Shown here piece by piece: positions 1 through 10,089 of a DNA stretch of 64,000 nucleotides. The stretch lies in the NCBI RefSeq assembly GCF_030247185.1, contig NC_080571.1, positions 340,385,379-340,449,378 of the forward strand, in the 5' to 3' direction. The DNA comes from Malaya genurostris (Eukaryota > Arthropoda > Insecta > Diptera > Culicidae). The notes under the pieces were generated by a model, which made no database searches, was not told where the DNA came from, and saw nothing but the letters and a program-made list of their open reading frames with translations. A program made the translations under genes and the position numbers. Each line of letters opens with the position of its first letter. Position 1 is the stretch's first letter.

Positions 1-80
1 TCCTCCGGGCCTCGGTTCAAAAGTCGGCAGGCAAAAAGGCAAAACCTTTATGTCGTGACTTGATGGTCCACTTAGTGGAA
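1..80. repeat. Edge fragment of a dispersed repeat
   Basis: The first bases carry a stretch close to the 'cctcg..ttc.aaagtcgg' segment found near 2725-2745 and, inverted, near 53398-53418, followed by 'aggcaaaa'. It is probably a clipped copy of that family. Too short for a firm call. Confidence 0.35.
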
Positions 81-90
81 TTTTCATATA

Positions 91-1016
91 CGAGGTCTGT
101 TCAAAAAGTACCCGGAATTCTCATTTTTCTAAAAAAATATTTATTTATTCGTCTACATCTATATGGTCCCCTTCAAAGTAATCCCCCCTAGATATAATAC
201 ACTTATGCCAGCGTTTTTTCCAGTCTTCGAAACACCCCTGATAGTCACTTTTTGTAATGCTCTGTAGCACTCCCAGCGATTATGCCTTTATCTCTTCAAT
301 CCATGAAAAACGCTGTCCTTTCATGGGTCTCTTCAACTTTGGGAACAGGAAAAAATCACACGGAGCGATATCTGGTGAATAAGAAGGTTGGGGCATGATT
401 AAAGTCTTGTTTTTAGCCAAAAAATTTGATCAAAATTCAGCAGTTTTGGAACGAATTTTGCTGCCACTCGTTTCATGCCCAAAACATTTGAAAAAATATG
501 ATGGCATGAGCAAACTGATATGCCAACTTCATCAGCAACTTCCCTAATAGTGATTCGGCGATCATCCGTAATCATTTTTTCCACTTTTCCCACATTTTCA
601 TCGATTATTGACGTGCTGGGTCGACCGGAGCGTTCGTCGTCTTCAACGTCTTCGCGGCCATCTTGGAAACGCTTATACCACTCGTAAACACTTGTTTTTT
701 TCATAGCAGACTCACCGTAGGCTCTCTGTAACATTTCGCACACTTGGTTACACTTAATTTCATTTTTCACACAAAATTTAATACAAATTCTTTGACTCTT
801 CAATTCTTCCATTGTTTAAACTAACAAAAATCGCCGAGCTCAAAAACACACGTCTACACCAGCCGCTACAAGACAGAATGTAAACAATGAATACAGCTGA
901 AAATTTCACCATACATTAGGGACATATGTACCAACACAATAAAAAAAATTTTTGACCACCGGACTCTCCAGACGCGCGCAATTAAAAAATTCCGGGAACT
1001 TTTTGAACAGACCTCG
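91..1016 (-). mobile_element. Mariner element, internally deleted, intact ends
   Basis: Terminal inverted repeats of about 28 bp with one mismatch bound the element: it begins CGAGGTCTGTTCAAAAAGTA and the far end reads the inverse, AACTTTTTGAACAGACCTCG. Each end abuts a TA (89-90 and 1017-1018), the expected mariner target duplication. At about 926 bp it is shorter than a normal 1.3-kb mariner because the middle of the transposase gene is missing. It is non-autonomous, but because both ends survive it could in principle have been mobilised by a related source. Confidence 0.9.
145..812 (-). pseudogene. Mariner transposase relic, catalytic centre deleted
   Basis: Reading leftward from the ATG at 812, about 137 codons encode the mariner N-terminus: a paired helix-turn-helix region, the linker DDERSGRP (near residues 57-64) and the second helix-turn-helix ending around FVPKLLNFDQ. 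Translation then stops at 399. Another frame downstream (about 395 to 145) encodes the mariner C-terminus with YSPDIAPCDFF, which carries the third catalytic aspartate, followed by a further stop and a tail ending near residue motif GDYFEGDHIDVDE. The first two catalytic aspartates (usually in MDETW and HQDNAPCH) are absent, so a roughly 400-bp internal deletion removed them. Not functional. Confidence 0.88.
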
Positions 1017-1049
1017 TATCTTGAAAAATCACCATAGGGGGGAGTACAT

Positions 1050-1290
1050 GAAATTTTCGAAATCGAAAAAAAATGTTTGTTGCCAAAAGGCTTAGAATTG
1101 CATGAAACGTCGAGATTTAGTGTCATCTCGAAAAAAAAAAATTTTTGAAAAAATCGACTTTTTGGGATTTAGAAAAAGTCTCAGAAAGTTGATTTAAAAA
1201 AAAATGAATCTTAAAACTGCAAGATGACACTAAATTTCGATGTTTCATGCAGTTTTAAGAGTTTCGGCATTTTCGATTTTGGAAATATTT
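1050..1290. repeat. Fold-back repeat, copy 1
   Basis: Two imperfect arms of about 75-80 bp face each other. The left arm contains GTCGAGATTTAGTGTCATCT (about 1109-1128) and the right arm its inverse AGATGACACTAAATTTCGAT (from about 1222). A-rich sequence lies between. A clearly related fold-back lies at 54006-54258. Confidence 0.75.
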
Positions 1291-1519
1291 CAAACGTCAA
1301 AGACGAAACGTAAAAATAATAAGATAAAGTTTATTTTCCCTTAGTCTTTTTAATTCCCCGTCAAAATGGAACTAGATCTTTTGAAATTATTTAAAGAAAA
1401 TTGCGTTGCATTCGAAATAACAACAGCACTACGACCTTGAAATTCTTGCCACTCTCTTGTTTTACAAAAAATGGGAAATGAGCATTGCCGATTCTCTTCA
1501 AATTATATAAATTTCGTCA

Positions 1520-2457
1520 CTGACACTTGCTACATACTCTCCTCCTGAAAATTCTCTAATGATCATCTCTGAAGAGCAAGAAGTATCTGTGCCAAATTTG
1601 ATAGCAATCCGTTCAGTAGTTTCGGAGTTATGCCGTTACATCTCTCTTTTTAAAGACACCCCCCTTATAATCATATTTAAGATATAGAAAATGTTTGCAT
1701 GGTCTTCAAAAATTATCGATTCTTGTCAATTTTTTTGATTTTTTTCATGACCCCCCTGTTAATGACACTTGCTGCGCTTCCTCCCCTATAAAAATACCTT
1801 TATGTCTATTTCTGAAGAGCAAGGAATACCTGTGTCAAGCTTTATAGCAATTCGTGCAGTAGTTTCGGAGTTATGCCATTACAAACATTACACCTCCCTT
1901 TTTAATGGCACTTGCTACATCCATCCCCCATATAATCATATCTAAGGTATGCAAAATGTTTCTAAGGTCTTCAAAAATATTGATTCTCGTCAAATTAGAC
2001 AAATTTTTTCATTACCCCCCTACTGTTAAGGACACTTACTACGCTCTCTCCCCTATTAAAATACCCTTATGACCATCTCAGAAGAGCATGAAATATCTGT
2101 GCCAAGTTTGGAGACAATCTGTTCAGTAGTTTCGGAATTATGCCGTTTTTAACATTACACCCCCCTTTTTGAAGGCACTTGCTACATCCAACCCCTCATA
2201 TAGTCATATCTAAGGTATGCAAAATGTTTCTATGGTACTCAAAACGTATCGATTCTTGTCAACTTATATGAATTTTTCCATGACCCCCCCCCTTGTTTTT
2301 GACACTTGCTACGCTCCCTCCCATATAAATATACTCCCTAAACCATCTCTGAAATACAAGAAGTACCAGTGCCAAGTTTGGTGGCAATCCGTTCAGTAGT
2401 TCCGAAGTTATCGCGTTACAAACATACAAACTTACATCCATTTTTATATATATAGAT
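1520..2457. repeat. Tandem repeat array, about 240-270 bp period
   Basis: Four diverged units are marked by 'cagtagtttcggagttatg' near 1615, 1856, 2126 and 2395, and by recurring 'cacttgctac' and 'ataatcatatctaaggtatg' segments. The array ends in 'acatccatttttatatatat', which looks like the 3' end of a retroelement. No open reading frame of note. Probably the tail of a non-autonomous retroelement, or a satellite derived from one. Confidence 0.75.
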
Positions 2458-2800
2458 AAGAGCGGTAAAAATCAACGTGTTTTGTCGGTTACGTCACATG
2501 TACCATCATATATCTGGAACCCAAAGTCACAACCATTTGATCTTCGAACTTGATCAATGGCCCGACAGTAGCTTTCAAACGAGCCCAAGTTTGTTAAAAT
2601 CGGTTCAGCCATGTCTGAGAAAATTGAGCGCGTTCAAATATCTTCGAAAAGTGCACACACACACACAGACAATTTCCGATCTCGTCGAACTGAGTCGAAT
2701 GGTATATAACACTATGGGTCTCCGAGGCTCCGTTCGAAAGTCGGTTTTTCCAGCAGTTCGAATACCTTTCTATAGAGAAAGGCAAAAAGTTCTTTTCAAA
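2458..2800 (+). repeat. Dispersed repeat, copy 1
   Basis: This block matches, in inverted orientation, the block at 53346-53860. Shared landmarks are 'gagcggtaaaaatcaacgtg', 'cttgatcaatggcccgacag', a short CA run, 'gtatataacactatgggtct' and a closing mini-palindrome 'cctttctatagagaaaggc'. Non-coding; the open frames across it are incidental. Confidence 0.8.
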
Positions 2801-3037
2801 TTTTTGAAACTTGTGAGTTTTATGAAACCCTATTAAATTAAAGATGGGCGAACGTTTCAGCAATTGGTTTAGCTTGTGAATTTGGTGAATTTTCACCTTG
2901 ATAAAACCAAAATTTACTAAATAGCGGTTCTAGCTAATGTTTTCTTCAATGGACAAAACTTAGATTTTATGCTTTTTCGATCTCGAGTGATACAAATTGC
3001 TATTTCAACAGAGCTGTTACCAGGAATTACAAATTAC

Positions 3038-3590
3038 ATCAATCTGTAGGTTTTAATAAGAGCTTTAAAATAAAAACTATCAAAAAAAATCGAAAACCTG
3101 ATTTATTTTTAATTTAATTTTTTTGGTTCATTTTGAAATTGTTGAAAAAAAAAATCTATTTCTTTTTCAGTGTATATTTTTTAGAGTTGATTACCTACAA
3201 CTTCTTTCTGGACGTCATTTTTGTACGATTAACGGTTTCCAAATTACAACGAGAAGAACTTGATCATTTCCATGCACCCGTAAACTGTTTTAGCTGTAAC
3301 TTCTTCATTTTTCAAAAGGCACGGGTGGGATAGCCATCAATCTGTAGGTTTTAATAACAAAATAAAAATTATCACAAAAAATTTAATCAAAAACAAATTA
3401 AACATACCCTGACTTTTTTTTATTTAGCTTATTCGGATTATTTTGTGATTATAAGGAAAAATTTTTTTCAGTGTATTTTTTTTTAGAGTACCCAATCGAT
3501 TCCCTACAACTTCTTTCTGAACGCTATGTTTGTACAATTAACGGTTTCCGAGTTACAACGTTTTGAAAAATGCAATTTCTGTTAATGTAA
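3038..3590 (+). repeat. Tandem pair of about 300-bp units
   Basis: Two copies start with 'tcaatctgtaggttttaata' (about 3040 and 3339) and both run through 'tttttcagtgtat', 'ctacaacttctttctg' and 'attaacggtttcc'. The second copy runs to about 3590 and is followed to about 3830 by related non-coding sequence. No gene seen from 2800 to 4384. Confidence 0.7.
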
Positions 3591-4376
3591 AAATACATAC
3601 GCCCTTTTTAAAAATCAGTCGTGAGTCGGGTTGACCTCTCCATCGGTTAGAAACTTATGGTTTGTCATACTGAAGCCATGTGCAAAGTTTCATCCAAATC
3701 GAAGAAGGTCGATTCTGATTTTGTCACTTTTTCTTCTACTCATTCCTGGAATTGCTCTAATATTAAAAATGTTACTTGTTGTTATTCTATTAAAAAACTA
3801 TGAACAATTCTACGAAAGAGTATTCTAGTTAGATGTACATTTTGAACCGGGAAGTTATTGGCATTGCACGAAAATTGATGAAACGACAAGGAATTAGTAG
3901 CTGCGTCCTTATCAAACTCGAAATTGTAAAAGCAACATTGCATCACGAAGGTTTTGTGGGATTTTGGTCAAATGATTCAAGCGTACATAACAGTTCGCCT
4001 GACATGCTCAATTGTACATCATGAAATATATTTCAACTCACGATTCCAAACCAGAAACTTCCAGTGAATTTGAATTAATCTTTTCATTTCACTTTACTTT
4101 GTCGCCTTTTATATTAAAAATTCTGGTGTATCATTGTTTTAGACAATTGTGCAGTCTTGATACGGTGAAAACACCAACGTACACCTTGGACCGGGCTCAT
4201 CGACCCTGATCGAGAATAAACGGAATTCCATATCGTCAGATTTTGACCCGCTATTTACATCAGACTGCAGTACATGCAGAAAATAATCGCACGCACTCAT
4301 CGAGACGTTCTTGGCTTGCTTCGATCAGCAGCCGGTCAGATGCAAAGCACAACAACAACAACAACAACCAATTGGA

Positions 4377-4384
4377 CTTCTATC
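4377..4384. repeat. Target-site duplication CTTCTATC, left
   Basis: The 8 bp CTTCTATC lies directly left of the hAT-like element starting at 4385 and is repeated exactly at 7107-7114. Confidence 0.9.
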
Positions 4385-4740
4385 CAGAGATGCCAGATAT
4401 TTTCAGAGAAAATCTGTATTACCCTGTATAAAAAATCTGTATTTATCTGTATTCACTAAATGAAATTTCTACAATGAAATGATGTTGAACGCTATCTCAA
4501 CAGATTATGGTTAAAGGATGAGATTTTCAATGAGCATTTATTTTTCATATCTTCTTAGTTCACAAAAATATGTAAAGACGAAATTTAATATGAATGTTTT
4601 TTCAACCACAATCAAATTTCAATTCCATATACTTTTCTAGATTTACAAGTTGACATAATATGCAACTTCAAGTCAAGTCATACAACTCTCAGGCCGCAGA
4701 CAGAATAAACACGAAAAGCTGAATCGAGCTGGTGGATGGC

Positions 4741-4788
4741 ATTAGCAGACCAAAAGAGGTATATGCTTCCCTCTTTTGGTCTGCTAAT
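4741..4788. repeat. Perfect 19-bp stem, 10-nt loop hairpin
   Basis: ATTAGCAGACCAAAAGAGG (4741-4759) is followed by a 10-nt loop and the exact inverse at 4770-4788. Shorter pieces of the same motif recur just downstream ('ctgctaattcagcaagccaaaggg'-like). Lies inside element A. Confidence 0.85.
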
Positions 4789-4908
4789 GTCAACAACCAA
4801 AGGGCCCTGCTAATTCAGCAAGCCAAAGGGACCCTGTTATCTGCTCAGCCTTCCATCTGACAAGGTCCTTCAATTTACTATATGTGCATTACTCGCTTTG
4901 GTCTGTAC

Positions 4909-5330
4909 CAGAGATGCCAGATTTTTGCATAGAAAATCTGTATTTCCTTATATTCAAAATCTGTATTTATCTGTATTCACGACAAAAACGAATTTTTCGC
5001 AATAATACCACCATTTCACGATTGAAGATGAATATTAGTAAATATCTGCAATCTTGTAGAATATTTTCTCCTTCAATTATTACTATCAGCAATCCCTCCC
5101 TCCAAGTCTTTGAACAGTATAATAAGCTTTGCTAAACTTTTTGAATATGCGTAAAGCTCTTTGAGTTATTGAGTCGACATGACATTTCAGTACCTAATCT
5201 GCGAATGCAAGTCAGGTCATAGTTTCTCCATTTGATAATGAGGTTTCATTCAATCATTGCATCCATTTGCAGTTCAAATCTATGTTCCATATCTTCATAT
5301 ACCAGATGTGTAAGTTCAAAACGTCGTTTT
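4909..5330. mobile_element. Third copy of the A/B hAT-like family, right end not found
   Basis: The terminus CAGAGATGCCAGAT and the subterminal 'aaaatctgtatt' pattern match elements A and B, and internal landmarks ('caagtcaggtcat', 'tgaggtttcat') match too. The preceding 8 bp, GTCTGTAC, are not seen again next to a TGGCATCTCTG end, so the copy seems truncated on the right. Its right boundary is approximate. Confidence 0.65.
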
Positions 5331-5960
5331 GTTGTCAACATATAGTGGATGAAATCTATTCGTTTTTTTTTTCTTGGACCCCACTCTTCAGGGTTTTTTT
5401 TTGTTTACGTGATTTCGAGAAAAAACTTGCTTTTATTTTGTGTTAACCATGTTGAATTTCGAGCCAAATAAAAGCATTTGTGTGGCAAGACATGATTTTT
5501 TTGTTCAATTAAATGAAAAAGGTCCCCAGTTCTTGTTGAGACTTATGGGGATCTTGTTGCAACTGTCAAAGCTTGTGAGCTCTGGTTTCAACGTTTCAAA
5601 ACAGGTTATTTTTATGTTATTGACAAAGAACTCTAAAATCGACCACAAATGTATGTAGATGACGAGCTACAATCATTATTAGATTGAAATGATACAAAAA
5701 TAAAATAAATTATGGCCGAACATTTAAATTTCATCGCAAGCAATTTCTGATAGTCCAAGAGCCTTGCTAAAAATTTAAGATGGTTTGAAAAATGTATTCC
5801 ACAAAAACAGAATGAACATGCGAAAAACCCAGTGCGAAATGCTAGCAAAACAATTAATTCCGTCCGCTACAAGTAAACTGTCAATACTTCAAATAAAAAC
5901 CAATTCGCCATCGTTTTCGATAAACTTATTTTTTTCTTGAAGAAAAAGACGTTTTCAATT
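5331..5960. other. No gene recognised
   Basis: AT-rich sequence between the partial copy at 4909 and element C. Short open frames around 5440-5658 and 5633-5848 show no recognised motif and are not called. Confidence 0.5.
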
Positions 5961-5968
5961 ACCGCAAC

Positions 5969-6865
5969 CAAGGGGCAAATCACTCTAAACTTTGTCTGAA
6001 CTCAAACAAGTTTTACCGGGAGTAAAAAAGTTTAGCAGGGATCTCGCTGGAAGAGAATGGGATTAGAGAAGTTTAGCCGAGATCTGGAAATGCATTATTT
6101 TGACATAAGAAGCTGTAAACGTGGGAGCAGAGATGCCAGATATTTTCATAGAAAATCTCTATTGCTTTGTATAAAAAATCTGTATTTATCTGTATTCACT
6201 AAAGGAAGGAAATTTCGGAAATAAAATGATGTTTAAAGATGTTATTCCATTAGATTATTGTGGCAGATGCAAGGAGCATTCCTTTATATCGTACGTCCTT
6301 GCCGCACTGACAAGAACATTCAACGACGAAATTTAATTGTTTTTGGTATCAACCACAATTAAATTGTAAATCCATATACTTTTTTCGTTTGAAAATGATG
6401 ACTTGGAATTCAAACGCCCAATACGCAACGTCAAGTCAGGTCATACAACTTTTCAGTCTGACAATAAAGTTTCATGACGCTGCACGAAAAAATTTTCATT
6501 TTAATATGGGCAATCAAACACGATCAGACGGAAAAGTTTCATTATTTCTTTCTTACTTTTTGTGGTATCTGTATAAATCTGTATTTAATTTGAGAAATCT
6601 GTATAAAATCTGTACTCTGTATTAAATCTGTATGCGCATGTAAAAATCTGTATAATACAGATAAATCTGTATAAATGGCATCTCTGCGTGGGAGTTCGAA
6701 TGACAGATGCACTTCAAACAAGATTAGGCAAAACTAGGTTTAGTTTTAAATTACCCAAACTTATCTAGACTAGTTGGGATTAAATGAGATTAGAGAAAAT
6801 TATTTTGGAATGACATGAGTTTATTAGTATGAGATTGTCTAGAGTTTAGAGTGATTTGCCCCTTG
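5969..6865. mobile_element. hAT-like MITE C, split by element B
   Basis: Perfect 23-bp terminal inverted repeats beginning CAAGGGGCAAATCACTCTAA at 5969 and ending with the inverse at 6865 are flanked by identical 8-bp ACCGCAAC at 5961-5968 and 6866-6873. Subtracting the 559-bp insert and its 8-bp duplication leaves a native length of about 330 bp. Internal 'gattagag..ttta' motifs recur. Non-coding. Confidence 0.9.
6128..6686. mobile_element. hAT-like MITE B, 559 bp, complete
   Basis: Termini CAGAGATGCCA / TGGCATCTCTG and the exact 8-bp flanks CGTGGGAG at 6120-6127 and 6687-6694 define it. It shares ends and subterminal motifs with element A. The right 120 bp contain about ten close copies of AATCTGTAT, in a denser cluster than on the left. 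No coding capacity. Confidence 0.92.
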
Positions 6866-7106
6866 ACCGCAACTTAGTAATTAAATCAAATTTTGTTCTT
6901 TGGTTACGAAACTTCTATCTCATCTCTATTACTAAATCCTAAAATATGGCTTAGACCAAATAAAAAAAATTCGTACTTTTTATGAAATCTGTATAAATCT
7001 GTATTAAACATACGAAATCTGTACAAAATCTGTATTCTGTATAAAATCTGTATAAGCATGGAAAAATCTGTATAATACAGATAAATCTGTATAAATGGCA
7101 TCTCTG

Positions 7107-8628
7107 CTTCTATCTGAGAGCATGCAGCTGATCGACACACACACCACATCATCGACACAGAAGCACCAGTCTACTACGATCATGAGTAGATGTTGATTAT
7201 GACGATGATGATGATGACGACGACGAAAACGATGATGGTGACTAGAAAAGAAGCGACATTTTCTGGTAGCGAAGAATAGGGCTGCGAATGTGTTGGTACG
7301 CCGTCATGTCGCTAAAGAGTGCTATTTAGTGCTATTTATTGTAGAGTTTAGTTGCTCGCGGTAGTGATATATCAACGAGGAAGTAGGAAGAAACGCCACC
7401 AAGCGTGTAAATATGACGATGAGGTAGAATGTGTGATGATGTGTACAATGAGCTGTGCGCGCGCGGCAATACGAGGAAAAAGTATTGAGCGAGACGCCAT
7501 CATCTTCATACGCCACAACGTTCGGGCCGAACAGACTCTCAGTCACACATATAGAAGATCACAGTTGATGGCACCGATGACTGCGCCGCCAGAGTGATAT
7601 GATAAATTTCACGTCAGCTAAATGATTTAAATAATTGTAATAAGACTTGTTCGGCTTCGGCGGTTGACGACTCGGGAACAGATGTGTGTGCAATGATCGC
7701 AATGTTGTCTTTTTCAAATGTCACCTCACCAGTAGCCGTTGCATTCTGGAAAAATTCGCATTTGGGTCTTAAGATAGTCTCTATCTACGTTATCGGACCA
7801 GATCCCCAATGGTGATTTGGGTTGGTGGTAGGAAGGGAATTTCCGCATTCGCCGTAGTGACGCATTTAAGCTATTGTTTGGTCCTGTCGCTGATTAACAG
7901 ACCTGATAAAGGCTGCCTTTCCTATTCTTAGTGACTAGCGAATTTGATTGTGATATTTCGAAGACTTTTTTTTCTCCTGCACAGGTTCGTAACGGATAAA
8001 GGTCGCTGCTTTACGTCTGCTCTAATCTTTATTGTTTCCACTTACTGCCATGTCTTATCTTGGCCGGATTTTTTGTTCCTGCTACTATTTTAAGAACTAG
8101 AAAGAAAAAAAAACAGTGAGCAATGTGGTAATTTTTAACACTCACTGGACGAAACGGACGCAGTTGATAGCTTTATTGGTCGATTGCCGAGAAGTTGATA
8201 AGAAGAAGGTGAATTATTGCTATTAGGACACTAAACAAACAGTGTTTAGGGTTTTTTTCGTGAGCAAATGTTTTACCACAAGTAGGCGACCAGATTTAGT
8301 CGAAAATGTGAATCACGGAAATTTGGAAATAAAATTTCGGTCGAAATGATTCACTATTGTTCTACGAATTTTGTTTAAATTAGTCAGTGTTTCAAATCCA
8401 CATGTCTTTTTTACTGATTTGGAAACATGCTCCGAAGCAAAACAGAATTATCAATAGATTTACGAATTATTTTAATATCTTTGCACTTCTCAGAATCTTC
8501 ACAGAATGTCCGCTGCCTTTGCTTTAACTGTTCCATTTTTCGGCATTCGCGCTACATGTACAGGTCATCGCAGTATGCAGTATTTTTAGCATTCCGAGAA
8601 GATCATGTTTGTGTAGCTTAACTTAACT
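7107..8628. other. Apparently unique sequence, no gene identified
   Basis: Sequence right of the nested elements is less AT-rich and resumes the sequence interrupted at 4384. It includes a GATGAC-type trinucleotide run (7202-7236) and AC repeats. Open frames at 7322-7546 (minus) and 7352-7597 (plus) are antisense to each other and show no motif. It could be host gene-flanking DNA, but nothing here proves it. Confidence 0.4.
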
Positions 8629-8630
8629 TA

Positions 8631-9888
8631 AAGACTGTCCCAGAAAGTATGGACGCAACCAAAAACCGCTGCCATTTCGCAATGGTTCAGAAGCTGTCAA
8701 TTTTTATGGCTGCGTCCTGTTGTTTACACTCTTCTCTAACCACTTGTGCAGTTGTTTATTCGTTTTCATTAGTTTGTTTCGAAATGCGTGGACTTTCAGC
8801 AGAACAACGTCGAAAAATTGTGTACAAATGGTGCACAGAACGCGGACTGTCACTGAGAAAGATAGCAAAAATGGAAGGAGTAAGTGAAGAAGCCGTGCGG
8901 AAAGCAATCGAACCTTTGAGGATAAACCGAAAACGGGTCGAAAAAAAGGTCCTGCTAACCCTCAGTTGGATAAACGTATAAGAAGGAGGTTTCATTTCGG
9001 TATTTGGCCAAAAAAGTGGGCACTTCGAAGTCAAATGTTCTTCGTGCTAAAGAACGCTGGAATCTTCAAACCTATAAGAAGCAGAAACAACCAAAACGTA
9101 GTTCGAAACAAGAAGCATCGATCAGGCCGAAGGTTCGAAAGCTCTACAATACGATTCTTGCTGGAAAATTTAACTGAATAACCATGGACGACGAAACCTA
9201 CGTGAAACTCGATTACAAATCCTTGCCGGGACCACAATATTATACGGTGCGAGAAGGGCAAGTGTTAAACCAGTCCGAGACGTCGATTGAAGTCGAGAAA
9301 TTTGGTAAGAGAGTCATGGTCTGGCAAGCAATTTGTAGCTGCGGTAAGATTTCGAAACCCTTCATCGCTTCAATGAATAGCGAAATATACAACAAAAAAT
9401 GTTTACAAAAACGACTTCTAGCCATGATTCGAAGTCACAATGATCCTGTTGTCTTCTGACTAGATCTTGCTTCTTGCCACTACTCGAAATCAACGGTAGA
9501 ATGGTATACAACCAAAAATGTCACTTTCGTCCCAAAAGACCGGAATTCATCAAATTGCCCACAACTTCGACCAATTGAGGAATTTTGGGCATTAACGAAG
9601 GCACATCTTAGGAAACATGTCTCGGCAGCCGAAACCATTCATCAGTTCGAAAAAGATTGGAGAAAAGTGTCAAAATTTGTCGCCAAGAAGTCTGTACGGA
9701 ATTTAATGAGGAACGTTCGCAAGAAGGTGCGCCAGCTAGTCTAGAATGGCTAAGTAGCAAATGTTGAGAATAATATTCTGTTGTTGTAGTCTAATATTAT
9801 CAGTATATCGAATAAAATTTGAATATCTAACACTTGTGAATTATTTACAGCGAAATCAAAGTGCATCCATACTTTCTGAGACAGTCTT
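8631..9888 (+). mobile_element. ITmD37E-type Tc1/mariner element, copy 1, both ends present
   Basis: Left end AAGACTGTCCCAGAAAGTAT and right end, inverted, AAGACTGTCTCAGAAAGTAT differ by one base in 20. TA dinucleotides flank both (8629-8630 and 9889-9890). Length 1258 bp is right for a Tc1/mariner element. Two further copies lie at 15311-16442 and 59261-60493, both inverted relative to this one. Confidence 0.92.
8784..9744 (+). pseudogene. ITmD37E transposase, copy 1, disrupted
   Basis: From ATG 8784 (MRGLSAEQRRKIVYKW) a helix-turn-helix reads to about 8909. A deletion of roughly 20 bp relative to copy 2 then shifts the frame, and a second small deletion lies near 8980. The catalytic part resumes by 9184 with MDDETYVKLDYKSLPG (first Asp), MVWQAICSCGKISKPFI, then a TGA for Trp just before DLASCHYSK (second Asp, about 9462). 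The Glu is in RPIEEFW; 37 residues separate the second Asp from this Glu, giving the DD37E signature. The frame ends KKVRQLV then TAG. Cut-and-paste DNA transposase by family; not functional here. Confidence 0.9.
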
Positions 9889-10089
9889 TAGATGCTTATC
9901 ACTTCCATTCAAAAATTCTTAACATCTACCTAGAAGGTAACAAGGATTTACTAAAAAATATCTAATTTACTCAACCTTTGATTGGTATGATTTTTGGATT
10001 GAATCTAAATAAAAAGCTTTGCTAATATTACATTGAAAAATGCTCACTGGTGGCGCTGATGATATCAGCGGCCTAAAGCAAACTAAAGT

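Larger units (their letters stand above)
4385..7106. mobile_element. hAT-like non-autonomous element A (outermost host of nested insertions)
   Basis: Termini CAGAGATGCCA and TGGCATCTCTG form perfect 11-bp inverted repeats, flanked by identical 8-bp CTTCTATC. An 8-bp duplication and a YARNG-type end (CAGAG) are hallmarks of hAT elements. The left subterminal region has repeated 'aaaatctgtattt' and the right has many 'aatctgtataaat' motifs. The 2722-bp span is inflated by insertions: a further relative starts at 4909, and an unrelated element (5969-6865) contains yet another copy of this family (6128-6686). No transposase is encoded. Confidence 0.88.
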
